Translations under genes and position numbers: made by a program
From: Parachlorella kessleri
Taxonomy: Eukaryota > Chlorophyta > Trebouxiophyceae > Chlorellales > Chlorellaceae
Length of the DNA stretch: 16,928 bases
Assembly (NCBI GenBank): GCA_001598975.1
Contig: BBXU01001087.1
Span: forward strand, 1-16,928
Reading direction: 5' to 3'
Shown: in pieces, positions 1-8,381 of the stretch
Layout of the letters: each line of letters starts with the position of its first letter
How positions within the stretch are numbered: the first letter of the stretch is position 1
The notes under the pieces: model-generated
What the model saw: only the letters and a program-made list of their open reading frames with translations
Told to the model about the DNA's origin: nothing
The model's database searches: none

Positions 1-1077
1 ACCCCCCCCTTGCCAGCCCAACACCACCGCTGTACTGTCTTAACATGACATTTGGCACTAACCACTCTCAAAACGTCCTGAGCGTTACAACAAACCTGCC
101 AGGCTGGGCCAAGTATATGTCCGATGCCAGGGCCTGCAACCGTACGGCTGACACGGCAGCTACAGCTTGGGTAATTTCCGCAGTGCTTCTAGTCTAAAGA
201 AACCGTGGGTGCTGCACTTAGCGCTTTGCCTGCCTATGCCAGCCACCCCTTCCCACTTTCCTCCCTGCCCGCCGTACTCATCATTATGCTTCTCTTACTG
301 CACGGTAGCCTCAGTGTCCCACGCAGATCTAACCCTAATCTGTAGCTGTGCCTGCGCGTCTCAAGGCCGACGGTGCTTTCGTCCAGACCCTCTACCACTT
401 CTCAGGGTGCAGATGGAAGCCGCTGGGGCCGTTACTAACGTGCTTGCTACACCAGCCCTTCTGCTGGTCCCCCGGGTTGTGGCTGCCTAGCAGGGTGGTA
501 GCCGGCAGCAACACGCTGACCTCTGGGAGCCGCCGAGCGAGGAGTCGGATGTGACTGGCGCAGCTAAACAGGGCAGGGGTGAAGCTGGCAGTCCCAGTCT
601 TGGACTCAGCTGGGAGACCCAACTGGGGTACACGGCGTCAGGCAGGCTGGGAGGCAGGTGAAGGGCTCGCGGCACCAGGTCCACCACTTGGGGAAGTCTA
701 CGAAGTGTCCTGGGCAAGGGTTGACACGCGGTGCAACAGCCACCAGCAACACCTGACTGCAACTAGCCCCGCCAGGCGTAGAAGGCAACACATCAGCCCT
801 CCTCCACCCTGCGTGGCTCTACTTGCTGGGGTCAGGCAGCCCACCGTTCATGCCCTGCGTTGCATTGAAACCAGTTCGCTCAAACATGCACAAGCTGATT
901 ACCTGTTTGGTGACACACAATAAAAAGGAACACCCGGGAACAACTCGTCCTGCCGTACGGACCTGGACCTGGGCCAAGAGCTGCTAACTGTGCAACCCCT
1001 TCACGAGGCAAAGGGCTGCCCTCGCCTCCAGGAGGAAAGAACAGGCAGGGTCCGCATCCAGGCAGGCTCGGGGAGAG
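1..1077. other. mostly unassigned left flank and SR gene upstream region
   Basis: Apart from the possible exon scraps at 347-657, no gene is supported here. The window opens on a C homopolymer. An AATAAA/TAAAAAG stretch at 919-926 lies about 150 bases before the SR protein start codon. It could be a poly(A) signal of an upstream gene or part of the SR promoter; sequence alone does not decide. The bases just before 1078 would be SR 5' untranslated region. Confidence 0.4.
347..657 (+). other. possible exon fragments of an upstream gene
   Basis: Two short stretches look faintly protein-like. One is about 347-400, in the frame reading LKADGAFVQTLYHFS. The other starts after a TAGCAG acceptor ending at 493, reads open from 494 (motifs QQHADLWEPPSEESD and LGLSWETQLGYTASGR) and ends at a GGCAG/GTGAAG donor, last exon base 657. 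An open frame at about 741-923 ends close to an AATAAA at 919-924. These could be 3' exons of a gene entering from the left edge. No start, no domain and no complete phase-consistent chain was found, so this is a weak call; chance open frames in GC-rich DNA are the main alternative. Confidence 0.2.
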
Positions 1078-4000
1078 ATGTCGAGGGGTGAGGACAGGGA
1101 CCCGAGGATATCTTTGCTGGTTCGGAACCTGCCGCTGGACACAAGGTAAGGTTTGGTTGCATCATGGTGTTGGACGCAGAGTGGCCAGCCGTGTCCCGGT
1201 GCACAACTGGTGCCAACTGGCCTGGAGGTACCCAACGTGGGTGATAGAACTGATTGTGGAGCTACCTAGCTGTTTCAGCTTCCAGGGTAGAAGGTGCTGG
1301 AGGCCTGGTCTACCCTTGCCCGACCCCTGCACCTGACAGCAAGCTCGTGGTTGATGGGGGGCACTGTGCTGCAGGGCGGAGGAGGTGCGGGCAAGGTTCG
1401 AGAAGTATGGCCGCGTACGCGACGTCTACCTGCCACGTGAGTTGGCCCGACCCACACTTGCAGCCTGGTCGCCGGTTTCCTCTTTTCCTCTGGTGTGGCC
1501 TCGTTGGCGAGCTCCTGATACTCCCTGTGACTTGCAGCACTTGTGTGTGACCAAGTATTGGCAGTGGTTATATATAATACATAATATATAACTTTCGTAC
1601 TTTGCCTTGTGGCTGCAGGGGATTACTGTGAGTCTTTCTTCCTTCTCCTGCTGCGGGTGTAGCTCTTTGGTACCGCGTTGCACCTGCTGCAAGCCAGCTT
1701 CGTTCTGCTTCGCTTTGGCATATGCTGGGTTTGCCTGCTAGCCTGCCATGCCTGCCTAGGCTGATTGTTGGCCCACACTGCATACACCTCGCCTGCGGCC
1801 CACCAACCTCCGGTGAGATATGATGGTCTGGCCTTGTGCGTTGGGCAGCGAGCAAGACCCAAGCAAAGGCAAGCCTCAAGCGCTGAGCAAGAGTGGCGGG
1901 CACGCAAGCAAGACACAAGGGTTTCCTGAAGGGCAAGCCGAGTTAGGAGCATGGGGGAGAAGCAAGAGTGCAAGAGAGAGCCAAGCAAGGGTCAAGGGCC
2001 AAGCAAGAGTGCAAGCCAGAGACCCAAGTTGCTGCCAAGTGTCCAAGTGTGGTTGAGGGGGCGAAGGCCGGGCTGACGCACGGGTAAAGCTTCGAGCCAG
2101 GCTAGGATAACATGCGAGGTTGCCCTGGTCATGTCAGAGACATATCCCTTTGTGTTAGCTAGGTCGGTGAAGCCAGCGCAATGCACCAACCGATGGAAGA
2201 GTCTGTCCCCGCCCATGTTAGTTGGTGCAGGTGCCATGGCAGTACAGCATGCCCTCCCTGTCCAGCCTCGCTGCTGTTGGTGCCCCTGCAGACTCTGGCC
2301 GGCCCAAGGGCTTTGGATTTGTGGAGATGGTGGAGCCCAAGGATGCTGAGGATGCCATGTACTACCTGGATCGCACCATGTATGGCGGCAGGTGCGCTTT
2401 CAGCCCGTCATTGGCTTGCTGAGGACCTGCATTTCTCCTTTAATCGCTCTCGCTTCCCTTCTCGACCCTGCGAAGATGGTCGTGCCCGAGGACGCTCAGG
2501 GTGCTCCGAATGTACCTGGCTCGAAGTGCTGATGGCGGCCGGTATGTAGAAATCAATTGGATTGCCCTTGCCGCGAGGCGGGCTTGCGTGTTGCCTGATT
2601 AGGGTTGGTGTTGCGCCAATGACAGAGTGCTCCACTTTGGCCCTTGCCCCCTTGCTGTGCAGGGAGATCACGGTGTGCCGCTCGCGGGAGGGGCGGAAAA
2701 CACCTCGTGAGATGTCCGTTAGGGACGACAAGGTCGTAGGTGAGATCAGCGCTGGCGGACTTGCTGAAGGGGTGTAGCTTGCAACCGTGACTGTGTTGCT
2801 ATGGACCAGCAGTTGCTTAATGCAATGACGGCTTGTGGGCTAGGTTGTGAGTGCCATGATGTTGGATATGGGCCGGCCATTGGCTGGCGGAAGGGTGTGC
2901 TGTGTACCCCTGCTATGCACTCAGTTAGCACATTGCCACAGGCAGGGCTCGCATGGCTGCCCCGCTTGCAGTGCCTTGCCTTACCGGTGGCAGGGCGCCA
3001 CCAGGGTTTTAATATCAAAGTGAGACTGACGTCCGGTGTTCTCAAAATATCTTGCCTCATCTTGTTGCTGCAGCCCCCAGGTCTGGTGGTGGCCGGCGCT
3101 CTTCCCGCAGCCCCAAGCGGCGCCGCTCCTACTCCAGGTGGGCCCCGCCGTTGCCTGGGCCAGGGTCCGGCTTCTGGGGTGGTCATCCCTTCTGATCAGT
3201 TGCTCTGGGGTTGTAGGTGCGGCAGCGAGGCTTGCGGGCTGACGTGGTGTATGCCCTTCAGACTGTGCAATGGTGGACAAGGAGGCAGTGGGTATGCCCA
3301 GGCGCACGCTCATAGCGAATCTGTTGGGTTGTGTGCAGGTCCCGCTCCCGCGACAGGCGCCGGTCGCGTAGCCGCAGCAGGAGCCGCGGCGGGCGCAGGG
3401 ACAGGTACGCTGGGTGGTTGTTGCCAAGGTGCCTAGGCTCCGTCCAGGGCACATGGACGACGTGTTTTGGCTTGTCTGCTTGACCCACGTCTGCGGCCCA
3501 GCGTAGGCAGCATCGCCGGTAACACGATTCTTTCAGGCCCCATGCGCTGATGCTCATTGTGCACCGTGACTATGCATTCCTCATGCAGGTCCCGCTCTCG
3601 TGGCCGCCGCGCCTCACCCAGTCGCAGCAGGAGCCCCCGCGGCGCCGGCAGGAGCCCCAGCCGCAGCCGCAGCCCGGCGGCTCGCTCCAAGTCGCGGTCG
3701 CCCTCGCCCGCCGGCAAGCGCTCTCGCAGCGTCTCGCGCAGCCCTGCCAGGTCGGCCAGCCCCGCCAGGTACGGCAGCGAGATGCTGGCTGGCTGTTGTG
3801 AGATGTGCGCGCAGAGTGCATGGTACCACCTTGGCTGAGGGACTTTGGCTTGGCTGGCCTGCACAGGGCTCTTCTGGTTTTATTAGGAGCAGCCAGGCAT
3901 GGTGCAGGGCTTGCCTCTTGGGAGCTAGGTTGTCATTGCTTGCATGGCTCTCTGGTCTGCCCCCGTTGCTTGCACCCTGGGTGTTAGCCTGGCAGGCTAC

Positions 4001-4206
4001 CCAGAAACCACCTCAGCCAGAGCGTTTTGTATACGTGTTTGTGGGTTAAGACAACCGCCGCACCGCCCTTTCCCTACGTGGAGCTGTGTTTTGTTTCGGC
4101 TGACGGCTCCGTTTGCGCTGACTGCAGGTCGGCGAGCCCTGCGCGCTCGCGCTCCCCCCCTCGCAGCCCTGTGGCAGATGGCAGGGGCAGTGACCTTGAT
4201 GATTGA
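1078..4206 (+). CDS. SR-family splicing factor, SCL/SC35-like (RRM + RS domain), 8 exons
   Basis: Serine/arginine-rich splicing factor, expected in nuclear speckles, where such proteins bind exonic enhancers and recruit U1/U2 components. Exons: 1078-1145, 1375-1436, 2292-2391, 2663-2739, 3074-3137, 3339-3404, 3589-3768 and 4128-4206. They sum to 696 nt and give 231 aa with every splice phase agreeing. ATG 1078 starts MSRGEDRDPR and leads straight into the RRM. RNP2 is LLVRNL (residues 13-18) and RNP1 is KGFGFVEM (49-56); helix 2 is PKDAEDAMYYLDR, and the RRM ends REITV followed by EGRKTPREM. That last motif is typical of SCL and SRSF10-like proteins. From about residue 105 to 225 the chain is almost pure RS/SP/RR, ending SDLDD before TGA. 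RRM exons are short and GC-moderate; RS exons are GC-rich. The N-terminal extension is shorter than in land-plant SCL proteins. Intron 2 (1437-2291) is unusually long and a candidate for regulated splicing. No TGTAA signal was found downstream. The class is confident; the exact orthologue is not. Confidence 0.9.
1567..1592. repeat. AT-rich inverted repeat in SR intron 2
   Basis: Left arm GTTATATA (1567-1574) and right arm TATATAAC (1585-1592) are perfect 8-base reverse complements around a 10-base AT-rich loop. The stretch stands out in a GC-rich neighbourhood. Confidence 0.75.
1853..2047 (+). repeat. CAAG-rich low-complexity segment in SR intron 2
   Basis: About twenty CAAG tetramers occur in about 195 bases, often as GCAAG, CCAAG or the doublet CAAGCAAG, with several AGCAAGAGTG-like units (for example near 1970 and 2005). 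Spacing is irregular, so it is a degenerate cluster rather than a clean tandem array. Its sense strand is purine-rich (A/G with C), resembling splicing-enhancer sequence. Confidence 0.7.
3074..4203 (+). other. RS-domain exons of the SR protein (exons 5-8)
   Basis: Four exons (3074-3137, 3339-3404, 3589-3768 and 4128-4206) encode the RS domain. The first three end in the phase-2 pattern AG/GT, so an Arg codon (AG|G) is rebuilt at each junction. Each exon therefore begins with G followed by TCC or TCG (Ser). Repeated units are SRSRSR, SPSRSRSP and SPARS. SRPK/CLK-type kinases are the expected modifiers of such tracts (family knowledge). Confidence 0.85.
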
Positions 4207-4870
4207 AGCAACTGTGTTGATGAGTAGGGGTGGGGCTGGTGGCAAGACAGCCGGTTTTGATCGCCCATCCCCGGCACGATGGGATCAGATGGTGGCTAGT
4301 GCTGAGGCAGTCACGCCGCATCTTGGCAACTATATGTGGAGCAGCTGCAGTGTGGTTGATGCAGACAAAGCATCCAAGCCTTTGAGCCTAGAGGCCTGCC
4401 AGGTGGCGGGGAATGTTGCTCTGCGGCTGGTGTGCTTGTTAAACTTGAGGTTGCATCAGGAATTGCGATTGTCGTTTGCTTGTGGTGGGTACGTTCACTA
4501 GGCCATGTGCATGGTCTGCATCCTGTCTGAACTGTGGTGGCCCACCCAGGGATTTGTAGGCAGGGCAGGTGGCCGGCGCCGGCAGGGGCTGGGGCCCCCT
4601 GGCCCTGGCAGGTGCAGTGTTTCTTGCCAAACGAGAATCAGCTTGCCCGGCAAAGTTGGGCAAAACGTAATGTCTGTCTGGATTGAACATCAGAAGATGG
4701 CAATGGACGGTGGATGGTCGAAGGGAAGCTTATTCAGCTTGGGTAGCCAGCTTCCATGCTGTCGGATTCCTCTCGGACGGGCCAACAACGTTAACGAATC
4801 CTTAGGAGGGCTCCATTTGCAATGCATACCACATTTTCCTCATGTGAAACTACATTCTAGCAACGTAGCA
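4207..4870. other. noncoding interval: SR 3' UTR, spacer and protease 5' region
   Basis: A plus-strand frame is open from 4505 into the protease, but the part before 4871 reads like untranslated sequence and lacks domain signal. No TGTAA poly(A) signal was found. A TGATGA (about 4217) and a CTGA (about 4300) occur, but they do not make a convincing box C/D snoRNA. No RNA gene or repeat was recognised. Confidence 0.5.
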
Positions 4871-7730
4871 ATGCGATCCTGGTGGGGTTCGTGCGCTTTG
4901 TGTTGGTTTTGCCTGTACACTGCCTGTCCCCTGGCAGCTGACAGCCTCCTACTAGGACAGCTAACACAGAGCAGAAGCTTGTCGTTACGAAGGCAGCTCT
5001 TGGTGACACATCAAATTTGGACCCCAGTAACATCGCCAGCAGCCGAGGCTGCGGCCCAGCAGCAGAAAAATGACATAGCAGCAGCTAAGGATCGTATTGC
5101 ACAGGGGAAGCAGCCTCTGGCCGTCATAGATGCAAACCTATACACAACGCTACAGGGCCACTTGCAGGACAGCTCGGTCAGTGAGCCGGCTGTGTTCAAG
5201 GTGGATAATGGAGACGATGCCCCACCAGGCCGGTAAGCCAGCCTGGCGCACTGCTTGAACCCCGGAGGCCAAGTGGCATGCGTGGATTATGTGTTTGAAG
5301 ATGACACCTGCTTGAGCGGCACTGTGTGAAGCAGTCATGTGCTGTTGGGACCTGCCGCCCACTGCCCACATGGACTCCCATGCAAACTTCAAGATTTTGG
5401 TGCCCGGCAGGTTCCCATACATGTGCTCGCTGCGAGACCCTGGCAGCAGCCGCATGTTCTGCGCAGGGACCCTTGTGCACCCATCTCTGGTCATGACAGG
5501 TGAGGCGTCTGGGGCTGCTTTGGGCGCCCTGTCTGTGCAGTGCACACAGCTAGGCAGAGCACTCAGCAACGTAAGAACAGCCATCCAGAAGGGCGGTGCC
5601 TGTGCACCCAGGCCTGTAAGACAATCACAGGATTGATTGCAGGGCCTGGCTGCTGGCTAGTAAGCGCATTGCTCGGCTTCCCTTCTGCTCCATGCAGCTG
5701 CCCACTGCCTGGCCACCAGCACGCTCACAGCCGACATAACTGAGATCACCATCATCTGTGGCGACTACATGCTGGCCGCTGACAACGGCACCGACATCCG
5801 CAAGATGAGGGACCACGCCATACACCCGCAGTGGAGCCAGAGCAAGCGCGGGAATGACATCGGGCTGATCTGGGTGAGACGCTGCACTGGGGATGGTGGG
5901 GTCACGTTAGGATCATGTGCTGGCGGAGTCGAGCGAGCCTGGCGGTATGGGCTTCTGTATGATAACCACCATTGCTCAGTGAGCAGCGGCACTGCAACCC
6001 CGTGTAGTGGGAGTCAAATTGAGGAAAACGGTGGTTACCGTTATGTTATGCAGCTTGACGCCCCTGCAAGCAACACGCCCACGGTCGCCGTAGCGTCGCC
6101 CGACCTGTGGGTCAGGATAGGAACGCCTGGGCAGGTACGCAGCCCGCAGGGAAGCGCTGCAGGCTACGGTTCACACTTAGGGAGAGAGCTTTGTTGCGTG
6201 CAGCACAGGGACTGGCAGGGTTTGCGTCTTGCTGTTCATGATTCTTGCCCCCCCCCCCCTGCCCCATGCGTGCCCAGGAAGGTCATGTTGCTCTTGCTAA
6301 GCAGCCCAAGCATGATGACAAGTGCAAAGTTTGCTTAACGCTACCGGAAGGGTGCTGCGGTCCATGCACACAACTTCAGAGCTGTGCCAGACAACTGCCA
6401 CAGCCGCCTGCCTATGACACAGCACGCCTGGCCCGCTGCAGAAGCTGTGGGGTGCTGGGTGGGGCCGGCTGAACCTTGTGGACCAGCCGGGCGAGAAGCC
6501 CAGGTACCCCCAGGTGCTCCAGCAGTTCCAGGCGCCGCTGGTCGACTACTCCAGGTGAGGTGAGGCCCCCACACCACTCTACCCAGGGTCTCTTTAACGC
6601 TTCCATACTCACCCTGGGAAGGAGGCCCTGCACGCATCCTCCTTCTCAAGCAGTCAAATGAGTTTCTCCTTCAGACGGCTAGGTGACGGTGCCACAAGCC
6701 AGCCGGGGCCAATGGGGAGGTAGGTGAAGATTGTTGCAGCTGCAAGGCACCGCCGATGTGGTTGAGCCCTGCAGCAGGCAAGGACTACCGGGTTGAAGCT
6801 TGTACCAGCCTGAACGGCGCCTCAAAAACCAGCTGTCCTGCACTGGCTTGGAAACACGCTTTGCATAGCCCTTGAAGGTGCCTGTCTGTGCATGCCAAGA
6901 GTTGTGAAGGCGTTTTTTTTTGCAATGGGCCAATGTGTGCAGTGCACTCAGGTTTCCTGCATGTCCTATTGCTTCCTGTGGGATGCTGCTGCAGGTGTAA
7001 TGCACAGGACATCTATGCAGGGAGGGTTGACCCAGACACCATGATCTGTGTGGGCTGGCTGGGGCAGAATGGGGGGGCCAGCTCATGCAAAGGCGACTCA
7101 GGTGAGCAGCTGCTGAGTTATTAGTTATGAGCTGCTCTGACAGCAGCTAGGTGGTTCATGCCAAGCAGACTGGCTTGTCCTGCAATATATGCGCCAAACC
7201 ATTAGCCTCCCAATCGGAACGTTCGGGCTAGTGTCTGCCTTATTGCCTGCAGGAGGTCCCATGGTGTATGTGCCAGGGTCACTAGACAACACCTCCTCGC
7301 ATGTCCAGGTGACTGGTGTGCTGTCAACTTACTCCACAGGGATGAGGTACAAAGGCCATGCCGATCAGTCGCCCAGGGTCAAAGTTGGCCTCAGCAGTTG
7401 CTTTCTTACAAGATCATGCTGCTTGTTTCAATTCTGCATGCCTCTGTAAGATTTGAATGTACAATGTAGAGCCACAGCCACTGTCATGCTGAGCATGCCT
7501 AGAGAAGCTCAGCTGGGATTCAGCTGCAGCGTCTGACTGCAAGCTGTTCCTGTTCAGCTAAGGAGGCAAGTGGTCCAGCTACGCTGCTGCAGGTGGGCAT
7601 CATATCCTGGTCTGGCGAGAGCTGTGGCACTGCCGCTGACCCCGACGTTGACACCAAGGTGGCTACCTACTACGACTGGGTTAGGCAGGCTATCTCAGAG
7701 GTGGAAAGCTCCACCAAGTCAGGAGGCTAG
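4871..7730 (+). CDS. secreted chymotrypsin-like serine protease (family S1A), 8 exons
   Basis: Secreted or vacuolar endopeptidase precursor. Exons: 4871-5232, 5411-5499, 5698-5873, 6054-6134, 6442-6554, 6995-7101, 7253-7308 and 7593-7730. They sum to 1122 nt, 373 aa, with all phases agreeing. ATG 4871 was chosen because it begins a signal peptide (MRSWWGS, a hydrophobic Cys/Leu/Trp core, then PLAA). A pro-region of about 85 residues follows. The mature chain probably starts after K110 at VDNGDDAPPGRFPYM, matching IVGG in trypsin. The triad is complete: H153 in TAAHC, D204 in NDIGL and S309 in CKGDSGGP. Disulfide partners are visible: C138-C154, C275-C292 and C305-C339. A GWG motif sits at 242-244 and SWSG at 333-336. 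The residue aligning with position 189 is Ser (S303), so specificity is not classic trypsin-like, and position 226 aligns with Asp (D346). Intron 4 (6135-6441) contains another short open stretch that I did not use. The family is certain; the terminal exons are less so. Confidence 0.88.
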
Positions 7731-8381
7731 CGGAGCCCCAGGAGGTGCAATGGGAGATGCTTGTCGCAAGATACTGGTGTGGTGCCTGAAGGCGCTCCTG
7801 ACTCGGCTCTCATAGGGATCAGGGCAGGTTGGGCTTGCCAAGGTAGGCAGGACTGAATCGGAGTGGTAAGAGACAGCAAATGCGTTCATTATATTTGTAA
7901 GCAAGGACTTTCTCTCTTTTGGAATGCCTCTTGATATCTGGGCTGCTGCTGTTGTCAACGAATAGGTTGTGCCCCAAGTTGGGGGAGGGAGAAAATGAGG
8001 CGTGGTTGGACTTGTAAGGGAAGCGCCGGCGGCCTGCATGGGCCTCAGATAGTAGCACACCCTTGACCGTTCACTTGCACTCACATCACAATTGTGGAAG
8101 ATGGGTTGTGAGAGAGACCAGTGCCTGGAACGTCGGCATGACGAGCATTGCAGTCCTGGAAGGCATTTCATCCAAGAGAGCATTGGCGGGAGGAGAGCAG
8201 GGCCCCGCAAAGGCAGCCAGGCGAGTCATGATTGCGCGATCGCACTACTTTATGTGTTATACGACCTGTTACCGGCGTGCTCTGCTCCAGGATGTGTTGA
8301 TGGCTGCGGTGCATGCCCGCTAAGGAGCTAGCAAGGAGCACGTGGTGCCCCTGAAGTGGAAATATCTAATAGCTAGAGCTG
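7731..8381. other. noncoding interval between protease and zinc-finger gene
   Basis: This holds the protease 3' UTR, with TGTAA at 7896-7900 and 8013-8017, and the upstream region of the zinc-finger gene. No TATA box, RNA gene or protein-like frame was recognised. Open frames here on either strand lack domain motifs and look like chance. Confidence 0.5.
7896..7900 (+). terminator. candidate chlorophyte poly(A) signal TGTAA
   Basis: TGTAA lies 166 bases after the protease stop codon, in an AT-richer stretch. TGTAA is the usual near-upstream polyadenylation element in green algae. A second copy is at 8013-8017. The motif is short, so the assignment rests on position and strand. Confidence 0.5.

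Larger units (their letters stand above)
1437..2291 (+). other. long intron 2 of the SR gene, inside the RRM
   Basis: An 855-base intron splits the RRM coding region just before RNP1, from C/GTGAGT to CCCCTGCAG/AC. It is the longest intron of this gene. It contains an AT-rich inverted repeat (1567-1592) and a dense CAAG-rich segment (1853-2047). In plant and animal SR genes, long introns in or near the RRM often carry alternative splice sites or poison exons used in autoregulation. That role here is inference; no poison exon was identified with confidence. Confidence 0.7.

Noticed and set aside
4216..4305. Box C/D snoRNA candidate (TGATGA ... CTGA)
   Set aside because: The C box lacks a purine at its first position, the flanking bases form at most a 3-bp stem, and no D'/C' pair was seen.
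4505..4870. Upstream extension of the protease open frame (ATG near 4505)
   Set aside because: ATG 4871 begins a convincing signal peptide. The upstream residues look like translated untranslated region and would bury that signal inside the protein.
6245..6256. C homopolymer in protease intron 4, and C runs at both window ends
   Set aside because: Simple low complexity typical of GC-rich algal introns or contig edges; no functional structure seen.
6284..6441. Cys-rich open stretch (KCKVCLTLPEGCCGPC) as a protease exon
   Set aside because: The protease frame joins directly from 6134 to 6442 in phase 0 and restores the expected GWG region. The stretch has no counterpart in S1 proteases.
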